NCBI GenBank assembly: GCA_022791975.1 | Contig: JAAWAC010000013.1 | Coordinates: forward strand, 96,707-160,706 | Direction of reading: 5' to 3' | Source of the DNA: Lachnospiraceae bacterium | GTDB taxonomy: Bacteria > Bacillota > Clostridia > Lachnospirales > Lachnospiraceae | DNA length: 64,000 nucleotides | Part shown: positions 47,690 to 55,179 of the stretch, piece by piece | How positions within the stretch are numbered: position 1 is the stretch's first letter | How the letters are laid out: each line of letters opens with the position of its first letter | The notes under the pieces: generated by a model | The model's database searches: none | What the model was told of the DNA's origin: nothing | What the model saw: the letters and a program-made list of their open reading frames with translations, nothing else | Made by a program: the position numbers and the translations under genes

Positions 47690-48769
47690 TTAGTTTGTGG
47701 TTGCCATGATTTCCTGGATTTTGGAAATCAGTTCGCCGTATTGGTCTGTGTAGCTGTCGTAGATGGGGGAGACGGCATCCACCCAAAGCTGGCGTTCCTC
47801 TGGGGTCAGCTCGGTTACGGTCATGCCGGCCTCCTCCAGCTTCTGCACATAGCCCTCGTCCAATTCCCGGGAGAGTTGTCGGTTGGCTTCCACAGCTGCT
47901 TTTGCTGCCTGGTCAATGGCTGCCTGATCCTCCGGGGATAGACTGTTATACAGAGCAGCGTTCATGCAGAACATATGGGGGCCGTAGATATGGCCGGTTC
48001 TGGTCACATAGCCCTGGACCTCATAGAAATTATTGAGGTAGATGGTGTTTAAGGGATTCTCCTGCCCGTCGATGGTCTTTTGCTGGAGGGCAGTGAAGAC
48101 CTCAGAAAAGGCCATGGGGGTGGGATTGGCGCCTAAGAGCTCAAAGGTCTTTAAAAATACTTCGCTTTCCGGCGTGCGGATTTTCATTCCCTTGATATCC
48201 TCCGGGGTATGGATTTCTTTTACGCTGTTGGTAATGTTGCGGAATCCGTTTTCAAAATATCCTAAAATATGTACACCGCCCTTTTCCTCGATGACCTTGT
48301 TGATTCCCTGGCCGATTTCTCCATCAAAGACCTTGTCGGCTCCCTCCGTGTTGGAAAAGAGAAATGGCATGTCAAATACGCCCACGTCCGGGCAGACTCC
48401 TGTGAACACGCTGGGGGTGGTACAGCATACCTCCAGGGTTCCCATGGAAACGGCCTCTGTCACCACTGTGTCATCTCCCAGCTCTGCGTTTGCGTATACC
48501 TGTACATCAAAACGCCCTTCTGTCAGCTCCTCCAGCTTTTCCTCAAAGGTCTGGGAGCCTACTACCATGGGGGTCCCTTCTGCCAGGCCACAGGCGATTT
48601 TGATCACAATAGGCTCCTCATCCGGAGATTCCTTCTCTGCCTCCGCTGTGGGCTCTGTTTCTGCTGTTTCCGCTGGTGCCTTTGCTTCCTCTGTTTTTCC
48701 CTGACATCCGCTTACGCCTAATACCAACATTGCAGCCATCATAAGGCTGATCACTCTTTTTCTCTGCAT
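47690..48769 (-). CDS. dctP: TRAP transporter solute-binding lipoprotein
   Basis: A 359-residue lipoprotein with lipobox VSGC (cysteine 22) and an acidic linker. IKGMKIRTPESEVF contains the carboxylate-binding arginine, with FSEVFTALQQKTIDGQENPL next to it. It delivers the acid sugar to dctQM. GGGAGG precedes the ATG. Confidence 0.92.
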   Translation of the reverse strand: MQRKRVISLMMAAMLVLGVSGCQGKTEEAKAPAETAETEPTAEAEKESPDEEPIVIKIACGLAEGTPMVVGSQTFEEKLEELTEGRFDVQVYANAELGDDTVVTEAVSMGTLEVCCTTPSVFTGVCPDVGVFDMPFLFSNTEGADKVFDGEIGQGINKVIEEKGGVHILGYFENGFRNITNSVKEIHTPEDIKGMKIRTPESEVFLKTFELLGANPTPMAFSEVFTALQQKTIDGQENPLNTIYLNNFYEVQGYVTRTGHIYGPHMFCMNAALYNSLSPEDQAAIDQAAKAAVEANRQLSRELDEGYVQKLEEAGMTVTELTPEERQLWVDAVSPIYDSYTDQYGELISKIQEIMATTN

Positions 48770-48802
48770 AAAAACCTCCCTGTATTTTGTTGCCTTTTGC
48801 TT

Positions 48803-49399
48803 TTACCCTTGCCTTTGCAGCATTTCTGCCACAAATGCAATATGTGCCGTATCCTCCACCAGCTCCGCTGTGTCAAAGCACTGTGACATGCCCTTTTCAT
48901 AGACAATGATGCCATGTGCCTTTAAAACTGCCGCGTGAATATGTCTGGGCGCCTCCCGGACAGTTTGCTCTACATAGGCTGCCAGCTCCTCTGTTCCCGG
49001 GTTTGCGTAGGGAATCAATGGTACATCCACCACCTTCATTTTGGCGGATGCAGTCAGGATGGGAATCTTCCTGTCCTGGATAGAATACCCAACTGCGTAG
49101 GCCGGATGTACATGAATCACACTGTCCACATCCTCCCTGGCCTGATAGATCTTTAGATGAAAAATTGTTTCTTTAGAGGGCTTAAGGCCTTTGGGGCACT
49201 CCAAAAGTGTTCCCTTTAAATCGCATATAATCAGTGTTTCCCTGGAGGTGTCCCGAAGGGAAACCCCACTGGCCGTAATGACCACCTGGTCTTTGCAGCG
49301 CATACTCACATTGCCTCCGGCCGCTGTTACCAAGCCCCTCTGGTATAAGAGCCGGGAATAATGAATGACCGATTCTTTACATTGCTCTAACTGTTCCAT
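48803..49399 (-). CDS. class II aldolase/adducin-family protein
   Basis: A 198-residue zinc aldolase. GGNVSMRCKDQVVITASGV and VHPAYAVGYS carry the substrate and metal-binding positions, and LKAHGIIVYEKG the second histidine. Relatives include L-fuculose-phosphate aldolase and OtnC, the 3-oxo-tetronate 4-phosphate decarboxylase. Given the partners, an OtnC-like decarboxylation is the better guess. It overlaps no neighbour; 23 bp separate it from pdxA2. Confidence 0.85.
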   Translation of the reverse strand: MEQLEQCKESVIHYSRLLYQRGLVTAAGGNVSMRCKDQVVITASGVSLRDTSRETLIICDLKGTLLECPKGLKPSKETIFHLKIYQAREDVDSVIHVHPAYAVGYSIQDRKIPILTASAKMKVVDVPLIPYANPGTEELAAYVEQTVREAPRHIHAAVLKAHGIIVYEKGMSQCFDTAELVEDTAHIAFVAEMLQRQG

Positions 49400-49422
49400 T
49401 TTTCGCTCCTGTTTTTTGTTTT

Positions 49423-50421
49423 CTAAGCTTTTTTAAATGCGGCCAGCTTTGCCGCCTCCAGAATTGCCTGGTACAGGTTTTCCTCGTTGGCCAGATTTTG
49501 TCCCGCAATATTAAATGCGGTTCCGTGGCCCGTGGAGGTTCGGATCACCGGCACTCCCACCAACAGTGTCACCACGCTTCCAAAGCCCAGTAATTTCATA
49601 GCCATATTGGCCTGGTCGTGATACATGGCAATCACCGCGTCGTAGGTCCCTTTTTGAGCCTCCACAAAAACAGTGTCTGCGGGCACTGGTCCGGTCACCT
49701 GAACCCCCTTGAGCTTTGCCTGCTGGATTCCCGGAATGATTTCATCCAGCTCCTGCCTTCCAAACATTCCCTCCTCTCCACAGTGGGGATTCAGTGCAGA
49801 TACTGCAATCACCGGCTGGTAAAGAGCTGTAATTTTTCTCAAACCCTCATGTACCAGCATGATTTTTTCGTACACCGTTTCCTTCTTCACCTTTTGGCAG
49901 GCCTCCTCCAGAGAGCAATGATTGCTGTACATCAAAACCCGCATATCACCAAGTAAAAGTAACATCCCATAATTTGCGGAGCCTGTCATCTCCCCCACTA
50001 TCTGGGTCTGCCCCTCATAATGATAGCCCGCCATCCGCATGGCTGCTTTATTTAGTGGTGCGGAAACCATGGCATCCGCGGTTCCTTCCATGCACATTTG
50101 ACAGGCTTCCCTGGTATAGTGTACCGCTGCTTCTCCACAGCTTTTGCTTAACCTTCCGAATTCCCAGTCAGACATGTCAATGTTGCCATAATCCACCACA
50201 TCCACAGTGCCAAAGGTATCTCCCCCTTCTCCCTTAGAAATACAGCGTGTTTTTAGGGGCAGGTTACAGCGCTCTATAATATGGCGGATAATCCGGATGT
50301 CCCCTAAAACAATGGGACGACAGACACGATAGATCTCTGGCCTTGCCAGGGCTTTACAGGTGATTTCCGGCCCGATTCCCGCAGCATCTCCCATAGTGAC
50401 CGCAAGTAATGGCTTTTCCAT
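49423..50421 (-). CDS. pdxA2: PdxA2-type 4-phospho-threonate/erythronate dehydrogenase
   Basis: A 332-residue metal- and NAD-dependent dehydrogenase of the PdxA fold. MGDAAGIGPEIT opens the protein; YEGQTQIVGEMT, VSALNPHCGEEG and MYHDQANMAMKLLGF carry the zinc histidines. PdxA2 oxidises and decarboxylates 4-phospho-threonate/erythronate to dihydroxyacetone phosphate. It is the first gene of the operon and has AAAGGAG before its ATG. Coupled with the DUF1537 kinase it makes a two-step route. Confidence 0.88.
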   Translation of the reverse strand: MEKPLLAVTMGDAAGIGPEITCKALARPEIYRVCRPIVLGDIRIIRHIIERCNLPLKTRCISKGEGGDTFGTVDVVDYGNIDMSDWEFGRLSKSCGEAAVHYTREACQMCMEGTADAMVSAPLNKAAMRMAGYHYEGQTQIVGEMTGSANYGMLLLLGDMRVLMYSNHCSLEEACQKVKKETVYEKIMLVHEGLRKITALYQPVIAVSALNPHCGEEGMFGRQELDEIIPGIQQAKLKGVQVTGPVPADTVFVEAQKGTYDAVIAMYHDQANMAMKLLGFGSVVTLLVGVPVIRTSTGHGTAFNIAGQNLANEENLYQAILEAAKLAAFKKA

Positions 50422-50485
50422 TTGTTCTCCTTTCTTGAAAATATTTTTCCAATAAATGAAAAAATTCTTTCTTTAATATGAAATA

Positions 50486-50514
50486 ATATTACATATTTGA
50501 AGATTAATTGTCAA
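50486..50514 (-). promoter_or_regulatory. promoter of the pdxA2 operon
   Basis: On the minus strand TTGACA is followed after 17 bp by TAATAT, about 65 bases before pdxA2. A/T-rich DNA surrounds it. Confidence 0.72.
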
Positions 50515-50642
50515 TATACAAGAGTAACAATTCTGAATTACAAATTTTGTGAAAAATTAATTTCAAATAATTTATCATACTTAACAGAAAAATCTGTTAG
50601 GAACCACGAGGGAAACCCATAGAGGCGGAAAGAAAAAAGACG

Positions 50643-50707
50643 TTGACAGGGTTGTTATAAAGTGTTATAATTTGTTATGAAATGTGAAAACAATAACATT
50701 CCTTAAC
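50643..50707 (+). promoter_or_regulatory. DeoR promoter with 10-bp phased operator half-sites
   Basis: TTGACA and a perfect TATAAT are 17 bp apart. GTTAT starts at 50654, 50664 and 50674, in exact 10-bp steps across the spacer and -10. The reverse forms ATAAC (50693) and TTAAC (50703) follow, again 10 bp apart. This arrangement places all half-sites on one face of the helix, as for an oligomeric DeoR repressor acting on its own promoter. Confidence 0.8.
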
Positions 50708-50720
50708 ATGAGGAACGGCC

Positions 50721-51476
50721 ATGAATCAAATTCGCAGAGAGAGCATAGGAAAATATATTCAGGAAAAAGGAGCGGTCACCGTAAAGGAGGTCAGCGCCCT
50801 TTTTCCTGATGTTAGTTTAATGACCATTCATCGGGACTTGGAAAAGCTGGAGGATGAGGGTCTGATTGTCCGGACCAGGGGTGGTGCGATGCCTGCTTCC
50901 CAGTCCAATGGAACGGAGGCTAAGCTGGAAACTCGCATGCAGAGCAATGTGCGGGCCAAGCGGCAAATGGCCAAAAAGGCTCTTACATTGATTGACGAGG
51001 GAAGCGCAGTATTCTTTGACGCGGGAACCTCCAATATGGCCTTGGTGCAGGCTCTGCCAGATATTGATTTGAATATTTTCACCACAGGCCCCAATATTGC
51101 TATGGAGCTTTCCAGGCTGACCAATCCAACTATCCACATGTGCGGGGGAACTTTGAACCGCTCCAATCAGGCGGTTTCCGGGGTGACCACCATTTCCATG
51201 CTGGAGGATATTAACATTGCTACCGCTTTTATCGGGGTATCCGGTTACACGCCGGAGGGAGGCTTTACCTGTGGCAAGGAGGAGGAAATGCTGGTGAAGC
51301 GGTTGGTAATGCGCAAGGCGGCCCGGAAGGTGATTCTTATGGACAGCTCCAAATATGGAAAGATTCTGCCCTATACCTTCGGAAATGTGGAGGATGCTGA
51401 CTATATAATCAGTGACGGGGAGCTGCCAGAGGAATTTGTCCGGCGGGCAGACCAGGTGGGCGTTCTGGTTATGTAG
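50721..51476 (+). CDS. DeoR-family regulator of the 2-oxoacid dehydrogenase operon
   Basis: A 251-residue regulator. The helix-turn-helix VKEVSALFPDVSLMTIHRDL is followed by the DeoR sensor domain (FFDAGTSNMALVQAL, LMDSSKYGKILPY). It precedes the E2 gene by 71 bp in the same direction, so it probably forms the first gene of that operon and controls its own promoter. The pdxA2 operon on the other side has its own DeoR gene. Confidence 0.9.
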   Translation: MNQIRRESIGKYIQEKGAVTVKEVSALFPDVSLMTIHRDLEKLEDEGLIVRTRGGAMPASQSNGTEAKLETRMQSNVRAKRQMAKKALTLIDEGSAVFFDAGTSNMALVQALPDIDLNIFTTGPNIAMELSRLTNPTIHMCGGTLNRSNQAVSGVTTISMLEDINIATAFIGVSGYTPEGGFTCGKEEEMLVKRLVMRKAARKVILMDSSKYGKILPYTFGNVEDADYIISDGELPEEFVRRADQVGVLVM

Positions 51477-51547
51477 AAGCCCCGGGGGCGGTATTATTAT
51501 GGTAGTTATTAAATTTAAATAAAGAAAATGCAATGGAGGAATGAGAC

Positions 51548-53503
51548 ATGGCAGAAGGCGTATTGATGCCGAAAGCAGGTATCACTGTGGAAGAATGTGT
51601 GATTACCGAGTGGTTGAAGAAGAAAGGAGACCAGGTTGCGGTGGGAGATATCCTTTTCACTTACGAGACGGATAAAGCGTCCTTTGAGTGTGAATCCACA
51701 GCGGCTGGCCAGCTTCTGGAAATCTTCTATGAGGAGGGAGACGAGGTTCCTGTACTGGTGAATGTGTGTGCGGTTGGAACACCAGGCGAGGACGTGTCTG
51801 CCCTGAAGAATGCAGCTCCAGGGGAAGCGGCTCCCGCGGCGGCAGCTCCTGTAGCGTCCCCGGCAGCCCCGGCAGCGGCAGCTCCCACAGGACCGGTGGC
51901 CCAGGGGGTATTGATGCCCAAGGCTGGCATCACGGTAGAGGAGTGCGTGATTACGGAGTGGGTAAAGAAAAAGGGAGACCAGGTGAAGGTGGGCGATATT
52001 CTGTTTACCTATGAGACGGACAAGGCATCCTTTGAGTGCGAATCCACAGCGGAAGGAACTTTGCTTGAGATCTTCTACGGAGACGGCGAAGAGGTTCCCG
52101 TACTGGTGAATGTATGTGCCATCGGAAATCCGGGGGACAGCATCGAGGGAATTAAGGAGGGAACAGCGGCAGCCCCGGCAGCTCCCGCAGCAGAGGCAGC
52201 AGCTCCGACAGCGGCTCCCGCAGCAGTGGCGCCCACGGGACCGGTGGCTCAGGGTGTGCTGATGCCCAAGGCTGGCATTACCGTGGAAGAGTGCGTGATC
52301 TCTGAGTGGCTGAAAAAGAAGGGTGACCAAATCCACGTGGGGGATGTACTCTTTACTTATGAAACAGATAAGGCAGCCTTTGAATGTGAGTCTACCGCAG
52401 AGGGAACTTTACTTGAGATCTTCTATGAAGAGGGGGAGGAGGTTCCCGTACTGGTGAATGTATGTGCCATCGGAAATCCGGGGGACAGCATCGAGGGCTT
52501 AAAGGAGGGGACCACTCCGGCAGCAGCCTCTGTGGCAGCGGCCGCTCCGGCTACAGCAGCCCCCGCGGCGGCAGCTGGAAATCCCGATGCCAAGGTTTCT
52601 CCCAGAGCCAAGATGACAGCGCAGACCCTGGGTGTGGACGCCACCATGGCAGCAGGCACAGGACCTCACGGCCGGGTTATGGAGCGGGATGTGCGGGCTC
52701 TTGCAGCCAGCCAGCCTCTGGGACAGCCGGAAGCAGCAGCGGCTCCTGCACCTGCACAGGCTCCCGCAGCGGCAGCTTGTACGCCTGTGGCAGCGGCAGA
52801 GCAGCCGGAGTATGTGGATGTGAAGTTCTCTGGCGTGAGAAAGGCCACTGCCAAGGCTATGGTGAAGTCCTTAAGCACTATGGCACAGCTGACCCACTAT
52901 CACACCTTCGACGCCACAGCTCTGATGAACTTGAGAAAGCAGATCAAGGCAAACGGCGAGGCCATGGGAATGCCCAATATTACCCTGAACGACATGGTCA
53001 TGTTTGCGGTGACCCGTATTATTACCAACCATTCGGATCTGAACGCCATTATGCCGGAGGAGAATGTGCTTCGGAAATACACCAATGTACATCTGGGAAT
53101 GGCCGTGGATACCCCCAAGGGTCTTATGGTTCCCACCATCTTTAACGCCAACAAAATGAGTCTCACGGAACTGTGTGTAGAAGCCAAGCGTTTGGCCAAG
53201 ACTTGCCAGGAGGGCAAGGCAACCCCGGATATGCTGTCCGGTGCCAGCTTCACCGTTTCCAACGTGGGCTCCCTGGGCGTGGAGATGTTTACACCGGTGG
53301 TAAATCCGCCGCAGGTAGGCATCCTGGGTGTGTGCGGCATCACAACCCGGGTGAAAGAGGTGAACGGAGAGATTAAGACCTACCCAGCCATGGGCCTGTG
53401 CCTGTCCTACGACCACAGAGCTCTGGATGGAACGCCAGCCTCCAAGTTTATGAAGGAGCTGTGCAACGCCCTTGAGAATTTCTCCCTGTTAATGATGAAA
53501 TAA
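51548..53503 (+). CDS. dihydrolipoamide acyltransferase (E2) with three lipoyl domains
   Basis: A 651-residue core protein of a 2-oxoacid dehydrogenase complex. Three nearly identical lipoyl domains have their lipoylated lysines at residues 43, 159 and 275 (TDKASF, TDKASF, TDKAAF), exactly 116 residues apart, joined by alanine/proline linkers. A peripheral-subunit binding domain (VSPRAKMTAQTLGVD) follows near residue 345, then the catalytic domain ending with DHRALDG. It accepts the acyl group from E1 and passes it to CoA. Three lipoyl domains are rarer in Firmicutes than one. AATGGAGG precedes the ATG. Confidence 0.94.
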   Translation: MAEGVLMPKAGITVEECVITEWLKKKGDQVAVGDILFTYETDKASFECESTAAGQLLEIFYEEGDEVPVLVNVCAVGTPGEDVSALKNAAPGEAAPAAAAPVASPAAPAAAAPTGPVAQGVLMPKAGITVEECVITEWVKKKGDQVKVGDILFTYETDKASFECESTAEGTLLEIFYGDGEEVPVLVNVCAIGNPGDSIEGIKEGTAAAPAAPAAEAAAPTAAPAAVAPTGPVAQGVLMPKAGITVEECVISEWLKKKGDQIHVGDVLFTYETDKAAFECESTAEGTLLEIFYEEGEEVPVLVNVCAIGNPGDSIEGLKEGTTPAAASVAAAAPATAAPAAAAGNPDAKVSPRAKMTAQTLGVDATMAAGTGPHGRVMERDVRALAASQPLGQPEAAAAPAPAQAPAAAACTPVAAAEQPEYVDVKFSGVRKATAKAMVKSLSTMAQLTHYHTFDATALMNLRKQIKANGEAMGMPNITLNDMVMFAVTRIITNHSDLNAIMPEENVLRKYTNVHLGMAVDTPKGLMVPTIFNANKMSLTELCVEAKRLAKTCQEGKATPDMLSGASFTVSNVGSLGVEMFTPVVNPPQVGILGVCGITTRVKEVNGEIKTYPAMGLCLSYDHRALDGTPASKFMKELCNALENFSLLMMK

Positions 53504-53545
53504 ATCAGCGAAGCGAAACTCCAAGAACAGCGAAGCTTAAAAAAT

Positions 53546-53604
53546 AAGGCCCGGAAGGATTTTGTGCGGGGAGCGCGCAAAATTCTTCCAGATACAGGGG
53601 CCTT
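53546..53604. repeat. structured intercistronic element related to the 13-kb repeat
   Basis: Nested stems AAGGCCC/GGGCCTT and GGAAGGATTTTG/CAAAATTCTTCC share CCGGAAGGA and TTCCAG with the 104-bp repeats near 13 kb. A GAACTCTAAAT tract and an AGGAG follow before lpdA, as before uxuA. GCGAAGCG units flank it. Confidence 0.75.
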
Positions 53605-53643
53605 GTGAATAGCGAAGCGGAACTCTAAATTAGGAGATTAAAT

Positions 53644-55008
53644 ATGACAAAATCAGACGTACTGGTACTGGGCGGAGGCCCGGGCGGATATCTGGCGGCA
53701 GAGCGGGCGGCGCAGGGCGGCAAAAAGGTCACCCTAATTGAGAAGCGTGCCCTGGGCGGCACCTGCCTGAATGAGGGATGTGTTCCCTCCAAGGCACTGC
53801 TGAATTCCGGTAAACTATACGAGCACGCCAAAGACAGTGCTGCATTCGGCGTGATTGCAGAGCATGTAACCATTGACCATGCCAAGGTAGTGGCTCGCAA
53901 GGACAAGGTGGTAAAAACTCTGGTGTCTGGCGTGGGAGCCACTATGGCAGCTCACGGCGTTCATGTGGTGATGGCGGATGGCTTTATTAAGGGCCAGACT
54001 ACGGACGGCTTTGTGGTGGAGGCAGGCGGAGAGGAATATGCAGGCGACAAGCTGATTCTGGCCTGTGGCTCCGTGCCTGTGGTTCCGCCCATTCCAGGCC
54101 TTCGAGAAGGTGTGGAAAGCGGCTTTGTTATGACCAACCGGGAAATCCTGGACATGAAAACGCTTCCCAAAAATCTGGTAGTCATCGGCGGCGGAGTCAT
54201 TGGACTGGAGCTGGCCTCCTATTTCAGTATGATAGGGGTACCGGTGACGGTTATTGAGATGTTGGATAAGATTGCCGGCCCCACTGAGAGGGAAGTGTCC
54301 GCGCTGCTTCTGAAGGAATATAAGAAGAGAGGCATAGACTTTAAGCTTTCCTGCAAGGTAACGGAGGTAGGCAAGGACTGCGTGATGTATGAGGAGGCCG
54401 GAGAGAATAAAAAGGTGGAGGCGGAGGTGGTTCTCTGCTGCATCGGACGTCGGGCCTTTACCCAGAACATAGGAATCGAGAACCTGAATGTGTACATGGA
54501 GCGGGGGGCTGTGGTCACCGACGAGCACATGCAGACCAGTGTGGCTGGCGTCTACGCAGTGGGCGATGTGAATGGAAAGATTATGCTGGCCCACACCGCA
54601 TACCGGGAGGCTGAGGTGGCTGTGAACCATATTCTTGGGAAAAAGGATTTTATGCGTTATAACGCCATTCCTTCTGTGATCTACACCAACCCGGAGATTG
54701 CCAGCGTGGGCGAGACTGAGGAGAGTGCCAAGGCCAAAGGTCTGGAGGTAAGAAGCGTTAAGGCCTCCATGAAAATGTCCGGCCGCTATCTGGCGGAGGT
54801 GGAGAAGGGCGACGGCTTCTGCAAGCTGATTATCGATACCCAAAAGAACTGCCTGGTAGGCTGCCATATGATTGGAAGCTACACCTCTGAGATGATCTAT
54901 GGGGCGGCTCTGATGATCGAAAAGCAGATGCCTATTGAACAGATAAAGGAACTGGTGTTCCCTCATCCCACAGTCTGCGAGGTTATCCGGGAAGCGCTCT
55001 TTGCGTAA
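53644..55008 (+). CDS. lpdA: dihydrolipoyl dehydrogenase (E3)
   Basis: A 454-residue flavoprotein. GGGPGGYLAAERAAQGG is the FAD site and GGTCLNEGCVPSK at residues 38-50 the redox disulfide (C41, C46). The NAD site is GGGVIGLELASYF, and FPHPTVCEVI contains the catalytic histidine. It reoxidises dihydrolipoyl groups with NAD. No N-terminal lipoyl domain is present. AGGAG lies six bases before the ATG. Confidence 0.95.
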   Translation: MTKSDVLVLGGGPGGYLAAERAAQGGKKVTLIEKRALGGTCLNEGCVPSKALLNSGKLYEHAKDSAAFGVIAEHVTIDHAKVVARKDKVVKTLVSGVGATMAAHGVHVVMADGFIKGQTTDGFVVEAGGEEYAGDKLILACGSVPVVPPIPGLREGVESGFVMTNREILDMKTLPKNLVVIGGGVIGLELASYFSMIGVPVTVIEMLDKIAGPTEREVSALLLKEYKKRGIDFKLSCKVTEVGKDCVMYEEAGENKKVEAEVVLCCIGRRAFTQNIGIENLNVYMERGAVVTDEHMQTSVAGVYAVGDVNGKIMLAHTAYREAEVAVNHILGKKDFMRYNAIPSVIYTNPEIASVGETEESAKAKGLEVRSVKASMKMSGRYLAEVEKGDGFCKLIIDTQKNCLVGCHMIGSYTSEMIYGAALMIEKQMPIEQIKELVFPHPTVCEVIREALFA

Positions 55009-55032
55009 GCCAGGCCATACACCGGTAAAAAA

Positions 55033-55155
55033 TGGTGGAGAATTCTGCTTACAAAAATTCTCAGATACGTTTTTGCAGGTAAGGGCGCAGCCCCACAGGG
55101 GGCTACATGGCGAAATAGAATAAAGGAACATGATAATTTCCGCACATGATGCGGA
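55033..55155 (+). other. structured gap between lpdA and the E1 gene
   Basis: The 171-bp gap holds three small hairpins: CTTACAAAAA with TTTTTG-GTAAG, AGCCCC-ACA-GGGGGCT and TCCGCA-CATGA-TGCGGA. None has a T run, so they are more likely to stabilise or process the operon message than to end it. Confidence 0.5.
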
Positions 55156-55179
55156 CTATATAAAAAGGAGATAATAGAA

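Noticed and set aside
52423..53145. Long serine/glycine-rich frames overlapping the E2 gene
   Set aside because: They arise from the alanine/proline linker codons read in other frames.
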